Shown: positions 8,666 to 17,059 of the stretch, in pieces
How positions within the stretch are numbered: position 1 is the stretch's first letter
How the letters are laid out: every line of letters starts with the position of its first letter
Assembly (NCBI GenBank): GCA_021201665.1
Contig: JAJQEO010000046.1
Coordinates: forward strand, 1 to 64,000
Reading direction: 5' to 3'
DNA length: 64,000 nt
Source: Lachnospiraceae bacterium
GTDB taxonomy: Bacteria; Bacillota; Clostridia; Lachnospirales; Lachnospiraceae
Notes under the pieces: model-generated
Databases searched by the model: none
Seen by the model: the letters and a program-made list of their open reading frames with translations, nothing else
Told to the model about the DNA's origin: nothing
Position numbers and translations under genes: made by a program

Positions 8666-8691
8666 ATTCCCCGCAGTGAATCTGCGGGGAA
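8661..8691 (-). terminator. Rho-independent terminator of the 8752-10494 gene
   Basis: On the minus strand the perfect 10-bp stem TTCCCCGCAG/CTGCGGGGAA with a 5-base loop is followed directly by a T-run. It lies about 60 bases after the stop codon. Confidence 0.85.
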
Positions 8692-8751
8692 GTAGACCAG
8701 AGGAGATAAAAATCCTGCCATTCGCCCTGAAACAGGATACCTCTTTGCCTG

Positions 8752-10494
8752 TTACATTTCTGAAATATACTCTTCCTTCTCGCACACAACCTTGCACCTC
8801 TTCTTAAAGCAGGCGATGCCATATTTGTAAATCGTGTGATATCCTTCATGCTTCAGCTCGCTCGTATAATGCATCCTCTCAATCTGTGCCATCGCATCCT
8901 TACATTCTGCGTCAAATCGGGCATTCCGTGCATATTTAAACTCAATGATAATGCCGATATCTTCTTCTTCAATTTTTACCATGACATCACTATAACCATC
9001 GCCGGCATCTGCATTGGTTTTTGAATCCCATCCTTCTATATTTACCAAGATCCCGATCATCTCGCCATGATAAAGGATTTCTTTTTTGTCATTCTGGACA
9101 ACTGAATCTCTGACGGTAATAGAGTCATAAAGGTAGGAAGTAAATAATTTCTCCACCTTAGCAGCGTCTCCCGATTTTATAGCTTCCCCAAACTCTGTGA
9201 GGCGGCTGGTATTTGCCTTGACCACTTTTTGAAACATTTCTGTAATCTGGTCAGTAAATATTTCACGTATCTCCCGGTTGGGAATTGCCAACTGATATTT
9301 TTTTCCTTCTGAATCCCCCCGCTGTGTCAAATAGCCTGTCATAAACAGAACACTCCAGATATTTTCTATCTCATCGTACAGGTGATTATATGTCAGATCC
9401 TCCCGTATCACTTTTTCTACAGTTTCGCCGGCAACCAATGCTTCGATCTCCCTCTTTGTGTTTGCCGTCTTATTCGATTTCTCAATAAAGTGCCGGACAG
9501 CATCATTCCCGCTCGTATTAGACCAATATTCCTTTGGATAAGCAGTTGGGTCACCAGATAATTCATAGCAGTAGTTGATAACATCCCAGGGGCAGTAGAC
9601 ATCCACTTTCCCAAAACGGTAGCCGTCATACCAATCCCTGACAGCATCATGCTTATCCATCAGGTCATAGTAACCCAGCATCTCTTTCACTTCATAATCT
9701 GTAAAACCAAAATATTCATCAAAACGGACAGTAGTAATAGAAAGTATATTTGGATTATTTAACCCTGTGAAAATGCTTTCCTTTGCCACACGGAGGCACC
9801 CTGTCAAAACAGCAAAATACAGGCTCTGGTTTGATTTCAACGCAGCATCTAACATTTTTCGGATCAGATCGACCATTTCATCATAATATTTTCGCTCATT
9901 TGCTTTTGCCAGCGGCACATCATACTCATCGATCAAAATAATTACTTTACGTCCATAGTGTTTTTCCAGAAGCTGGGATAAAGTTTGCAGGCTACTGGTA
10001 ATTGTGGCTTCAGACATAACAAAAGCACTTTTTAGAGTTTCATCCACTCTTATCAGTTGCCCATACCTTTTTCTATCAGTCTCTGTAAGCTTTTCGCTTG
10101 TAGCCAGAAAAGGAAATCTTAACGCTTCATTTGCAATAATGGTACATAATTCATTTTCTGAAAGCTCATAATTGTTCCCATGGACAGTTTTAAAGCTAAT
10201 GGAAATCACGGGAAATTGCCCCATGTATTTTTCGCAGAGCTGTGTCTCTTTGGAAATCTCAAGTCCCTCAAATAATGATTTATCGCATCCAATCTCCAGG
10301 AATGCTTTCAGCATACTCATATTCAGGGATTTCCCAAAGCGTCGTGGGCGCGTAAAAAGATTTACTTCCCCCCACGCATTCAGTAAATCTCGAATCATTG
10401 CCGTTTTATCGACATAATAAAAGCCTTCTGTCCGGATCTTGCAAAAATCATCAATCCCTATCGGAAGCTTCTTTTTCATACCATTATCAGCCAT
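8752..10494 (-). CDS. AAA-ATPase/PD-(D/E)XK nuclease-like protein (DUF1703 family)
   Basis: A 580-residue cytoplasmic protein of a family common and multi-copy in gut Clostridia; its biological role is not established. The N-terminal AAA-like domain has a modified P-loop (FTRPRRFGKSLNMS, about residues 47-60) and a Walker B (VIILIDEYD). The C-terminus has PD-(D/E)XK residues: D in GDGYSDVMV and E-x-K in IIIEFKYAR. Compared with the copies at 31-38 kb this one is intact and lacks a hairpin insertion in the nuclease domain. An AAGGAG site precedes the ATG, and a possible 57-codon ORF overlaps its start. A strong terminator follows. Confidence 0.88.
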   Translation of the reverse strand: MADNGMKKKLPIGIDDFCKIRTEGFYYVDKTAMIRDLLNAWGEVNLFTRPRRFGKSLNMSMLKAFLEIGCDKSLFEGLEISKETQLCEKYMGQFPVISISFKTVHGNNYELSENELCTIIANEALRFPFLATSEKLTETDRKRYGQLIRVDETLKSAFVMSEATITSSLQTLSQLLEKHYGRKVIILIDEYDVPLAKANERKYYDEMVDLIRKMLDAALKSNQSLYFAVLTGCLRVAKESIFTGLNNPNILSITTVRFDEYFGFTDYEVKEMLGYYDLMDKHDAVRDWYDGYRFGKVDVYCPWDVINYCYELSGDPTAYPKEYWSNTSGNDAVRHFIEKSNKTANTKREIEALVAGETVEKVIREDLTYNHLYDEIENIWSVLFMTGYLTQRGDSEGKKYQLAIPNREIREIFTDQITEMFQKVVKANTSRLTEFGEAIKSGDAAKVEKLFTSYLYDSITVRDSVVQNDKKEILYHGEMIGILVNIEGWDSKTNADAGDGYSDVMVKIEEEDIGIIIEFKYARNARFDAECKDAMAQIERMHYTSELKHEGYHTIYKYGIACFKKRCKVVCEKEEYISEM

Positions 10495-10649
10495 GATCTA
10501 CACGCTCCTTTCCTTGTATCTGCCTCAGATCCATCTGATTTTGTATCAGCGGATATATCCAGTTCCATCATCTCTGCCTGTATCTGTTCTGCTTCTGCAT
10601 TCAGTTCTGCAACTCTTTTGCATAAACTTCTCTTTATAAATTTATCCAT
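10476..10649 (-). CDS. Possible small ORF overlapping the start of the AAA gene
   Basis: A 57-residue frame from ATG at 10649, running 19 bases into the AAA-ATPase gene in another frame. It encodes a charged helix (about residues 11-32) and no recognised domain. No good ribosome site is visible upstream. It could be a leader peptide coupled to the AAA gene, or chance. Confidence 0.25.
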   Translation of the reverse strand: MDKFIKRSLCKRVAELNAEAEQIQAEMMELDISADTKSDGSEADTRKGACRSWLIMV

Positions 10650-10697
10650 TTCGAATCAGGCTGCTCTGTCTCTCCTCTACGACCATTATACATAAAT

Positions 10698-11147
10698 TTA
10701 CAGACAAATCAACACCACCATTTGAAAATTCACGGTACTGGCAGCAGCCCCATTTGAAACCGCTTCGCGGTGGGGATGCTGGCGCACCCGTTTGATGTTG
10801 GCAAACAGCACCCAGTCGAGACGGCAGGTATCAAACGCTGCCAGAACGATCATGTAGCCGTACACGAACAGAAGTCCTACCGCAAAGGTTTCCGCTCCCG
10901 CTATATGAGCCATCCACGCAAACAGGAACAAAAATGCGATGATACCGATGCTTTTCCGGAGAATTGTGAGGAATGTCATCCTTTCCTTTGCTGCTTCCTT
11001 GTGCTGAGAAGAATAATATTGCGCCTGAATTTCCGGCGGGTAGTCGCCGATGAAGGACACAGGGTTGACCAGCAGCATCCCGAAAATGGACACGCCGAAC
11101 ACGGCGCACATCACAACGCACTCAAGAGCATAGATGGAAACGCTCAT
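10698..11147 (-). CDS. Small integral membrane protein with altered C-terminus
   Basis: A 149-residue protein with membrane segments at about residues 9-29, 67-84 and 89-107. An LDWVLFANIKRVR stretch follows, which in proteins I recall of this type is followed by a longer conserved tail. Here the sequence changes after RVR into about 27 low-complexity residues encoded over nested hairpins (CCGC-GAA-GCGG inside CCCCA/TGGGG, about 10745-10790). The C-terminus therefore looks replaced. A GGAGG site precedes the ATG. The gene has its own promoter under a DtxR-type operator, so it is probably part of an iron- or manganese-responsive locus. Function is not recognised. Confidence 0.65.
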   Translation of the reverse strand: MSVSIYALECVVMCAVFGVSIFGMLLVNPVSFIGDYPPEIQAQYYSSQHKEAAKERMTFLTILRKSIGIIAFLFLFAWMAHIAGAETFAVGLLFVYGYMIVLAAFDTCRLDWVLFANIKRVRQHPHREAVSNGAAASTVNFQMVVLICL

Positions 11148-11176
11148 TGGTTATCCTCCTTAATAATTTTATAAAA

Positions 11177-11207
11177 TTAGGCTTATCTAACTATGGTTAG
11201 GATTATA
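11177..11207 (-). promoter_or_regulatory. Promoter and DtxR/IdeR-type operator
   Basis: On the minus strand an extended -10 (TGTTATAAT; hexamer at 11202-11207) precedes the 10698-11147 gene. TTAG-N6-CTAA-N6-TTAG at 11177-11200 lies just downstream of the -10. Spacing matches the 8395-8418 site exactly, while most spacer bases differ, as expected for two sites of one regulator. Confidence 0.7.
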
Positions 11208-11259
11208 ACACACTTAGGTACAAACGTACACATTTTTTCAATACAATTGCCGCAAATCA

Positions 11260-11706
11260 CTATTTCTGCCCCTTTCCGGGTTTCAGAGAACAGCTTCCGT
11301 TTAACGCATACCGACAGTCACAGCAGTCATCCCCGTAACCCAGCGTTTTTGTCCGGTGGAACCCATTTTTCATGTAATAAGCAACGATGTAATCCACCGC
11401 ACAAATTCCCGGCAGGATGCCCTTTGCGTCAAACTTCTCCGCATAGGCAATGAATCCGCATTTCCTGATATTGATCATAAACTCATTCTCGTCGATATCC
11501 TTGTATTCGATTTCCCAGTCAAAGGGATGCAGAACATCAGAATCAATGCATACGCCATCTGCCTCGAATTCATAATGATTCACACTGCATCGTATTCTTT
11601 GGGAGACTCCGACAATTATATGCGACAGCAGATGCCTGTGCTCATCTGGTTCGTGGTAGGCTGCGTTCAGATACAGTCTGTCATATTGAAATAAACATTC
11701 CGTCAT
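11260..11706 (-). CDS. Chimeric ORF: AraC-type N-terminus joined to an ATC-hydrolase-like C-terminus
   Basis: A 148-residue frame. Residues 1 to about 60 (with HRHLLSHIIVG) resemble the start of an AraC-family sensor domain. From about residue 62 the sequence resembles the end of the L-2-amino-thiazoline-4-carboxylate hydrolase (ATC_hydrolase) family, including ICAVDYIVAYYM, RTKTLGYGDDCCDCRY and a Cys-rich tail. Neither half is complete: the AraC helix-turn-helix and the hydrolase N-terminal half are missing. The simplest reading is an in-frame deletion fusing two genes of an uptake locus. An AAAGGA site precedes the ATG, so the fusion may be made. Function is doubtful. Confidence 0.55.
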   Translation of the reverse strand: MTECLFQYDRLYLNAAYHEPDEHRHLLSHIIVGVSQRIRCSVNHYEFEADGVCIDSDVLHPFDWEIEYKDIDENEFMINIRKCGFIAYAEKFDAKGILPGICAVDYIVAYYMKNGFHRTKTLGYGDDCCDCRYALNGSCSLKPGKGQK

Positions 11707-11790
11707 GAATCATGATCCTTTCCATGCCAGAGTCTGCCGCCCCTTAGGGGGCTTATTCATAAGAATGATCCAGCCAACGTCGCAGATGTC

Positions 11791-12186
11791 TTACTCTTTG
11801 ATCTGAGCCTTCTGCGGCTCTATCGTTTTTACTCCCAGGAAAAAATACAGCAGATGGCACACCCACACAACAGCCAGAACCGCGCGGCCCACCGGAACCC
11901 GCGACATCATGGCAAACCCGATCGCCATAATCACCGTCACCGTGCAGACAATCCGCAGTTTCGTCTTCATGGTCATCCCCTCGCCTTTGACAAAGGTCTC
12001 CAGATTGTTTTTGTACAGCTTCGTCCCTTTAAACCAGCTGTTCAGCTTCTCCGAGCTTCTTCCAAAGCAGAATGCCGCAAGCATTAAAAAAGGAACGGTC
12101 GGAAGAATCGGCAGAACCGTGCCAACCGCGCCTAATCCTAAAAACAAAAAACCTAATACCGTGTACACTACTTTCTTTACTTTCAT
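11791..12186 (-). CDS. ybaN: YbaN-family (DUF454) inner-membrane protein
   Basis: A 131-residue membrane protein with the DUF454 signature: an N-terminal hydrophobic pair with GTVLPILPTVPFLMLAAFCF, then FGRSSEKLNSWFKGTKLYKNNLETF and two more helices. The family is of unknown function; my recollection is that it often sits beside ABC exporter pairs in Firmicutes, as here. A strong GGAGGG site precedes the start. It is divergent from the exporter operon at 12566 with 379 bases between. Confidence 0.88.
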   Translation of the reverse strand: MKVKKVVYTVLGFLFLGLGAVGTVLPILPTVPFLMLAAFCFGRSSEKLNSWFKGTKLYKNNLETFVKGEGMTMKTKLRIVCTVTVIMAIGFAMMSRVPVGRAVLAVVWVCHLLYFFLGVKTIEPQKAQIKE

Positions 12187-12229
12187 GAAACCCTCCTGTA
12201 TTCCTCTCTTTCCGGCTCCTGCGGCAGGC

Positions 12230-12358
12230 TGCCCGAATTTCTCCGCTCTGACATTCTCTCGCTGCTGGCTCCCTGGAATTCAGTCTGCATTCTCCCGCTG
12301 CTGGCTGCCCGGAATTTAGCCTGACATTCTCCCGCTGCTGGCTGCCTGAAAACTCGTT
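12230..12358. repeat. Three-copy tandem repeat of about 37 bp
   Basis: Three imperfect copies of a unit containing CATTCTCCCGCTGCTGGCTG lie in the divergent intergenic region. They are contiguous, without unique spacers, so this is not a CRISPR array. Nothing shows a function. Confidence 0.7.
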
Positions 12359-12403
12359 GACAGTTATGCCTGTCTTTTGTTATATTTATCTAACCAGGGC
12401 AAG
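12357..12403 (+). promoter_or_regulatory. Promoter of the exporter pair with a degenerate DtxR-type site
   Basis: TTGACA (12357-12362), a 17-bp spacer and TTATAT (12380-12385) precede the exporter genes. TTAT-N6-CTAA-N6-CAAG at 12380-12403 matches the operators at 8395 and 11177 in the central CTAA and spacing. Aligned with the 11177 site, 16 of 22 bases agree around TTATCTAAC. Weaker than the other two, but placed the same way over the -10. Confidence 0.5.
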
Positions 12404-12436
12404 GAAATTCTAACATAGAAGCCGTATCCGGTCAAA

Positions 12437-12492
12437 TGTTATTTTGGATCCATCGTTTTCTGTATATTATTTTGGATCCATCGTTTTCTTCC
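12437..12492. repeat. Direct repeat in the exporter leader
   Basis: TATTTTGGATCCATCGTTTTC occurs twice within the 5' leader of the exporter mRNA, about 29 bases apart. It has no hairpin character and no recognised role. Confidence 0.65.
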
Positions 12493-12565
12493 GGAGCTGC
12501 GAGGAAGGATACACCGATGAAAAAGAAAAGTACTGATACAAAGCGCGAAAGAGAGGTACAAAATA

Positions 12566-14869
12566 ATGATGATTGACAAACGGCTGATCGGCACGGTCAG
12601 CGGAAGCATGAGGTACATCATCGGGAATGTGGTTTTCCAGTGGGTCTCTCTGCTGGCTAATATCGCCATGATGACAGGCATCACGAGATTGCTGGCGACT
12701 CTGTTTGCTGATGGAACAGACGTAGCAATTGCGCAGGCCGGCCAGGTCACGGCGGCTGTCATTCTGGCGGCTGTTGCGGTGCGCTTCGCCTGCACGCTCG
12801 GCGCGTCGCGGATGAGTTTTCTCTCGTCGAAAGCTGTCAAGCGGACGCTGCGGGAGCGGATTTATGAAAAGCTGCTGCGCCTGGGCGCTTCCTACAATGA
12901 GCAGGTGCAGACTTCCGAGGTCGTACAGGTCGCTGTAGAGGGTGTGGATCAGCTGGAAACCTATTTCGGCGCGTATCTGCCGCAGTTTTTTTACGCCATG
13001 CTCGCTCCACTGACGCTCTTCGTCTATCTGTGTACAGTGAATGTTCCTTCGGCCATCGTCCTGCTGGTGTGTGTGCCCCTGATCCCGGTGGCCATCGCGG
13101 CGGTGCAGACCTGGGCGAAAAAGCTGCTCTGTAAATACTGGGGACAGTATACGGCTCTGGGCGATACCTTTCTGGAAAACCTGCAGGGACTGACCACGCT
13201 GAAGATTTACCAGGCGGATGAATTTAAACAGCAGGAAATGAACGAGGAAGCGGAGAAGTTTCGCCGCATCACCATGAAGGTGCTGACGATGCAGCTCAAT
13301 TCCATCACCATCATGGATTTCATCGCCTACGGAGGCGCGGCGCTGGGCATCATCATGGCGGCCACGCAATACCGGGCGGGACACGTCAGCCTGGCGGGAT
13401 GCCTGCTCATCATCCTGCTCGGCGCGGATTTCTTTCTTCCCATGCGCCAGCTCGGTTCCTATTTCCACATCGCCATGAACGGCATGGCAGCCAGCGACAA
13501 GATCTTTCATTTGCTGGATTTGCCGGAAAAAGAATCGAAGGCTGCCGAGTGTCCGGCAGAAGGCTCCATCGTCCTGCGGGGACTCCGGTTTTCTTACGGC
13601 GCAGAATCGTCTGCTCACGCCGCGGAAGATGTTACTGGTGAAGCTCCCACTCATGCCACGAAAAATGAAAACAGTGGGTTGCCCTCTCATACCACGAAGG
13701 ATGCAAATGGTGCAAAGTCCATTCAGATGCATTCAACGAAAAGTCATATGGACGGAGCAAAGGATGTTTCTCACGCAGCCGTGACACAGGATCGGGAAGT
13801 CCTCCACGGAATTGACATGGAATTCCCCAGAGGAAGCTTCGTCTCGATTGTAGGGGAATCCGGCTGCGGCAAATCCACGATTGCCTCCATCCTGATGGGG
13901 CGAAACCGGAATTATCAGGGCCGTGTCACCATCGGTACGGAATCGTCCCCCAGCCTCGCGAAGGGCATATCCCATGCGAAGCGTGGGATGCCCACGCCCC
14001 ACAATCGAAGATTGGGGGCAGAACCCGGCGAGGGCATATCCCATGCGAAGAACAAACCTGGCGAATCCGGCGTGGAGCTGCGGGACATCAATGAGGAAAG
14101 CCTGATGAAAACCATCACCTATGTCAGCCACCAGAGCTATCTCTTCAAAGGAACCGTCCGCGACAACCTGCTGATGGGGAACCCGGAAGCCAGTGATGAA
14201 GAGTTGTGGGAAGCCCTGGAGCAGGTAAAACTGGCAGACTTTCTGAGAGGCGGTTCTCAATCCCCCTCCGCGCGGGCAGTCTCTGAGAAAAAGGCTTCAG
14301 TCAAAAATAATTCAGCCAAAAATGGAAACGTCCCCTCACTTCGTGAAGGACAAGTCTGCGGAAACGCCCCCTCGCTTCACGAAGGGCAAACCCGTGAAAA
14401 CAGCGGCCTGGATTTCCGCCTGACCGAGCAGGCCGGCAACCTCTCAGGCGGGCAACGGCAGCGGCTGGCTCTGGCGCGGGCGCTGCTTCACGACAGTCCG
14501 GTTTATATTTTTGACGAGGCCACCTCGAATATTGATGTGGAAAGTGAAAATGATATTATGGCGCAGATCCATGCCCTGGCGAAGAGAAAGACTGTAATAT
14601 TAATTTCTCACCGTCTGGCAAACGTGACAGATTCCGATTGCATCTATGTAATGGATGCCGGGGTTGTTGTGGAGAGCGGTACTCACGAGGCGCTTCTGGC
14701 ACAGAATGGAAGCTATGCCGCCCTTTGGAAGGCGCAGCAAAGTCTGGAGAATTATGGAAACGCTTCGTCCGAAGGGCGAGGATTCAGCCCGGCGAGGAAA
14801 GAACGGTTTTCCAATGAGAGTACAATGTGCGAAGGACAAACCTGCAGGAAGGAGGGTGATAACGTATGA
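12566..14869 (+). CDS. CydD-like ABC exporter half with three in-frame insertions
   Basis: A 767-residue type IV ABC exporter subunit (membrane domain about 1-330, ATPase after). Similar proteins export small thiols or act in iron uptake. All ATPase motifs are present: Walker A GESGCGKST (about 430), Q-loop YVSHQSYLF, signature LSGGQRQRLALARALL, Walker B VYIFDEATS and H-loop ISHRL. At 767 residues it is about 180 longer than normal. The excess is three low-complexity stretches: about 350-410 (linker), 455-502 (between Walker A and the Q-loop, encoded by GAA-loop hairpins) and 563-613 (before the signature). A further repeat-like tail precedes the stop. It overlaps the next gene by 4 bases; the two form a heterodimer. 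Confidence 0.9.
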   Translation: MMIDKRLIGTVSGSMRYIIGNVVFQWVSLLANIAMMTGITRLLATLFADGTDVAIAQAGQVTAAVILAAVAVRFACTLGASRMSFLSSKAVKRTLRERIYEKLLRLGASYNEQVQTSEVVQVAVEGVDQLETYFGAYLPQFFYAMLAPLTLFVYLCTVNVPSAIVLLVCVPLIPVAIAAVQTWAKKLLCKYWGQYTALGDTFLENLQGLTTLKIYQADEFKQQEMNEEAEKFRRITMKVLTMQLNSITIMDFIAYGGAALGIIMAATQYRAGHVSLAGCLLIILLGADFFLPMRQLGSYFHIAMNGMAASDKIFHLLDLPEKESKAAECPAEGSIVLRGLRFSYGAESSAHAAEDVTGEAPTHATKNENSGLPSHTTKDANGAKSIQMHSTKSHMDGAKDVSHAAVTQDREVLHGIDMEFPRGSFVSIVGESGCGKSTIASILMGRNRNYQGRVTIGTESSPSLAKGISHAKRGMPTPHNRRLGAEPGEGISHAKNKPGESGVELRDINEESLMKTITYVSHQSYLFKGTVRDNLLMGNPEASDEELWEALEQVKLADFLRGGSQSPSARAVSEKKASVKNNSAKNGNVPSLREGQVCGNAPSLHEGQTRENSGLDFRLTEQAGNLSGGQRQRLALARALLHDSPVYIFDEATSNIDVESENDIMAQIHALAKRKTVILISHRLANVTDSDCIYVMDAGVVVESGTHEALLAQNGSYAALWKAQQSLENYGNASSEGRGFSPARKERFSNESTMCEGQTCRKEGDNV
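13963..14050. repeat. GAA-loop hairpin pair inside the exporter gene (class III)
   Basis: Two adjacent hairpins, ATCCCATGC-GAA-GCGTGGGAT (13969-13989) and GCCCC-CAATC-GAA-GATTG-GGGGC with one bulged base (13996-14019), are followed by AACCCGGCGAGG and a repeat of the first arm. Related hairpins followed by CACCCGGCGARGG lie between genes at 21254-21300 and 42593-42628. Here the element is read in frame and adds residues between Walker A and the Q-loop. Confidence 0.65.
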
Positions 14870-16830
14870 GCAGCAAATCCGTAAATAACAATTCCTCGAA
14901 CAGGAAAAATACAATGGGCTCAGCTGATAATCAGGCAAGTATCAATCATCCGGTCACGAAAAAAAGAAGCGGCTTTACCGTGATGCTGCGGCTGATCGGC
15001 CTGGTGAAGCCCCTGACGGGATATATGATCCTGGCCATCTGCATGGGGCTGATTGGGCATCTGTGCGCCACCTTCATCACCGTCTTCGGCGGTTATGCCG
15101 TGCTGGATCTGCTGGGAGTGGATACCTCTCTCTCACTTGGGGCGGTTTTTGCCTGTGTGATTCTGTTTGCCGTCCTGCGAGCGGGACTGCGTTATGGGGA
15201 GCAGGCCTGCAACCATTTTATCGCGTTCAAATTGCTGGCACTGATCCGCGACCAGGTATTCCGCGCGCTGCGGAAGCTCTGCCCGGCCAAACTCGAGGGG
15301 CGCGACAGAGGCGACCTGATCTCCATCATCACCTCGGACATTGAGCTTTTGGAGGTCTTTTACGCCCATACCATCTCTCCGGCAGCCATCGCGCTCTTTT
15401 ATACCATAATCTTGTGTCTGTTTATCGGCTCCTTCCATTGGGAGCTTGGCGTGCTGGCACTGGCGGCTTATCTGGTGGTCGGAATTGTCATTCCGCTGGC
15501 TGTCTCCCGTTTCAGCGGAGATATCGGCCTGCAGTTCCGCACAAAATCCGGCGATCTCTCCGGCTTCGTACTGGACAGTATGCGCGGACTTACCGAGACC
15601 ATACAGTATAATCAGGGTTCCATGCGTCTGGAAGAAATGAATGCGCAGACAGACGCGCTCTCCAAGGATGAGGAACGGATGAAACGAAACCAGGGATTAA
15701 ACAGTGCCGTGACAAACACCATCATTTTGCTTTTTGACTGCGCCATGCTTTTTACCTCGGCTTTTCTCTTTAAGCAGGGGCAGGTCGGTTTTGCCGGGGT
15801 GCTGATCCCCACCATCGCACTGTTTTCCTCCTTCGGTCCGGCAGTCGCACTGGCCGCGCTTGGCAGCACTCTGCAAAACACGTTTGCGGCGGGCAACCGG
15901 GTGCTGGACATCCTGGAGGAATCACCGGTTACGGAGGAAATCACCGGGCAGCAGGATGTGGCTTTCCGCGGAGCGTCGGCAGAGCACGTAACCTTTTCCT
16001 ACAGCGAGATGGATGCCTCCTCCCGCTCCGTTAAAACTACATCCGGGGAAACGGCCTCTCGCTCATCGAAGGCCGAACCTGTAAAAATGACTTCTCGCTC
16101 ATCGAAAGCCGAACCTGTAAAAATGACTTCTCGCTCATCGAAAGCCGAACCTGTAAAAATGACTTCTCATTTAATGGAGGACCAGACATTGGAAGCCTCC
16201 CTTTGCTACGCGACAAATGACCCCGAAATCATCTTGCAGGATGTCTCCGTCGACTTTCCGGAGCATCAGATCATCGGTATCACCGGAATCAGCGGCAGCG
16301 GCAAATCCACCCTGCTGAAGCTGCTGATGCGCTTCTGGACGGTCAATCAGGGCAAAATTACCATTTCCGGCACCTCCGTGGATCAGATCAACACGGCAAA
16401 CCTTCGCGACATGGAAAGCTTCGTCACACAGGAGACGCACCTTTTCCACGACAGCATCCGCAACAACCTGCGGATCGCCAAACTGGACGCTACCGACGAG
16501 GAAATTGCGGCCGCCTGCAAAAAAGCATCTGTCCATGATTTCATTATGACACTTCCGCAGGGATACGATACCCCCGTGGGTGAGCTGGGCAGCACGCTCT
16601 CCGGAGGGGAACGGCAGCGGCTGGGCCTTGCGCAGGCATTTCTCCACGATGCTCCCTTCCTTTTACTGGACGAGCCCACCAGCAACCTCGACAGTCTGAA
16701 CGAGGCCGTCATCCTGCGGTCGCTTAAAGAAGCGCAGGAGGGAAAGACCATCGTACTGGTCTCCCACCGTCAGTCCACCATGCGGATCGCCGATAAAACT
16801 TATTCCGTGGAGCATGGGAGAGTCAGCTGA
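14866..16830 (+). CDS. CydC-like ABC exporter half
   Basis: A 654-residue partner of the preceding exporter. Six hydrophobic helices lie within about residues 25-320. ATPase motifs are Walker A GISGSGKST (about 475), signature LSGGERQRLGLAQAFL, Walker B LLLDEPTS and H-loop VSHR. Residues about 383-445 form a linker insertion with three exact 12-residue repeats (SRSSKAEPVKMT, 36 bp each). The start overlaps the previous stop (ATGA), preceded by AAGGAGGG. The pair probably exports a small molecule or takes part in metallophore handling, judging from the operator upstream and YbaN next door; the substrate is unknown. Confidence 0.9.
   Translation: MSSKSVNNNSSNRKNTMGSADNQASINHPVTKKRSGFTVMLRLIGLVKPLTGYMILAICMGLIGHLCATFITVFGGYAVLDLLGVDTSLSLGAVFACVILFAVLRAGLRYGEQACNHFIAFKLLALIRDQVFRALRKLCPAKLEGRDRGDLISIITSDIELLEVFYAHTISPAAIALFYTIILCLFIGSFHWELGVLALAAYLVVGIVIPLAVSRFSGDIGLQFRTKSGDLSGFVLDSMRGLTETIQYNQGSMRLEEMNAQTDALSKDEERMKRNQGLNSAVTNTIILLFDCAMLFTSAFLFKQGQVGFAGVLIPTIALFSSFGPAVALAALGSTLQNTFAAGNRVLDILEESPVTEEITGQQDVAFRGASAEHVTFSYSEMDASSRSVKTTSGETASRSSKAEPVKMTSRSSKAEPVKMTSRSSKAEPVKMTSHLMEDQTLEASLCYATNDPEIILQDVSVDFPEHQIIGITGISGSGKSTLLKLLMRFWTVNQGKITISGTSVDQINTANLRDMESFVTQETHLFHDSIRNNLRIAKLDATDEEIAAACKKASVHDFIMTLPQGYDTPVGELGSTLSGGERQRLGLAQAFLHDAPFLLLDEPTSNLDSLNEAVILRSLKEAQEGKTIVLVSHRQSTMRIADKTYSVEHGRVS
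16050..16170. repeat. Tandem 36-bp repeat in the second exporter gene
   Basis: Three nearly identical 36-bp copies, plus partial flanks, encode the Ser/Lys-rich linker. The unit CTCGCTCATCGAAGGCCGAA resembles the CTCGCTTCACGAAGGGCAAA units in the first exporter gene near 14370, so one repeat family appears to have seeded both genes. Confidence 0.7.
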
Positions 16831-16906
16831 AGAATAAAAAAGCGTAATTATTCCGGTAAATACTTTCCACTCGCTGCGAAATACGTATGAAAACGTATAT
16901 TAAACA

Positions 16907-16945
16907 GGGAAAAGCCCTCGCCTGGGCTTTTCCCGCTCTCTTTTC
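16907..16945 (+). terminator. Rho-independent terminator of the exporter operon
   Basis: A perfect 11-bp stem (GGGAAAAGCCC/GGGCTTTTCCC) with a 6-base loop is followed by a pyrimidine-rich tract with TTTT. It lies 77 bases after the exporter stop. Confidence 0.7.
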
Positions 16946-17059
16946 CTCTCTTTCCCAATCACACCGCAGCCATATTCATCGTCCTGACCGATAACAGTAT
17001 CATCATTCTTCACGCCAAAATACAGCTCGTATTATTTGTATTATTTGTTTTTATAAGTT

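Noticed and set aside
8591-8807. Two overlapping opposite-strand small ORFs with mirrored protein sequences
   Set aside because: Both arise from the long palindrome at 8619-8665; no ribosome sites.
12230-12358. Tandem repeat considered as a CRISPR array
   Set aside because: Units are contiguous and imperfect, without unique spacers, and no cas genes are in the window.
12467-13732. 421-codon minus-strand frame over the first exporter
   Set aside because: Antisense of conserved ABC-exporter sequence, without a plausible start or domain.
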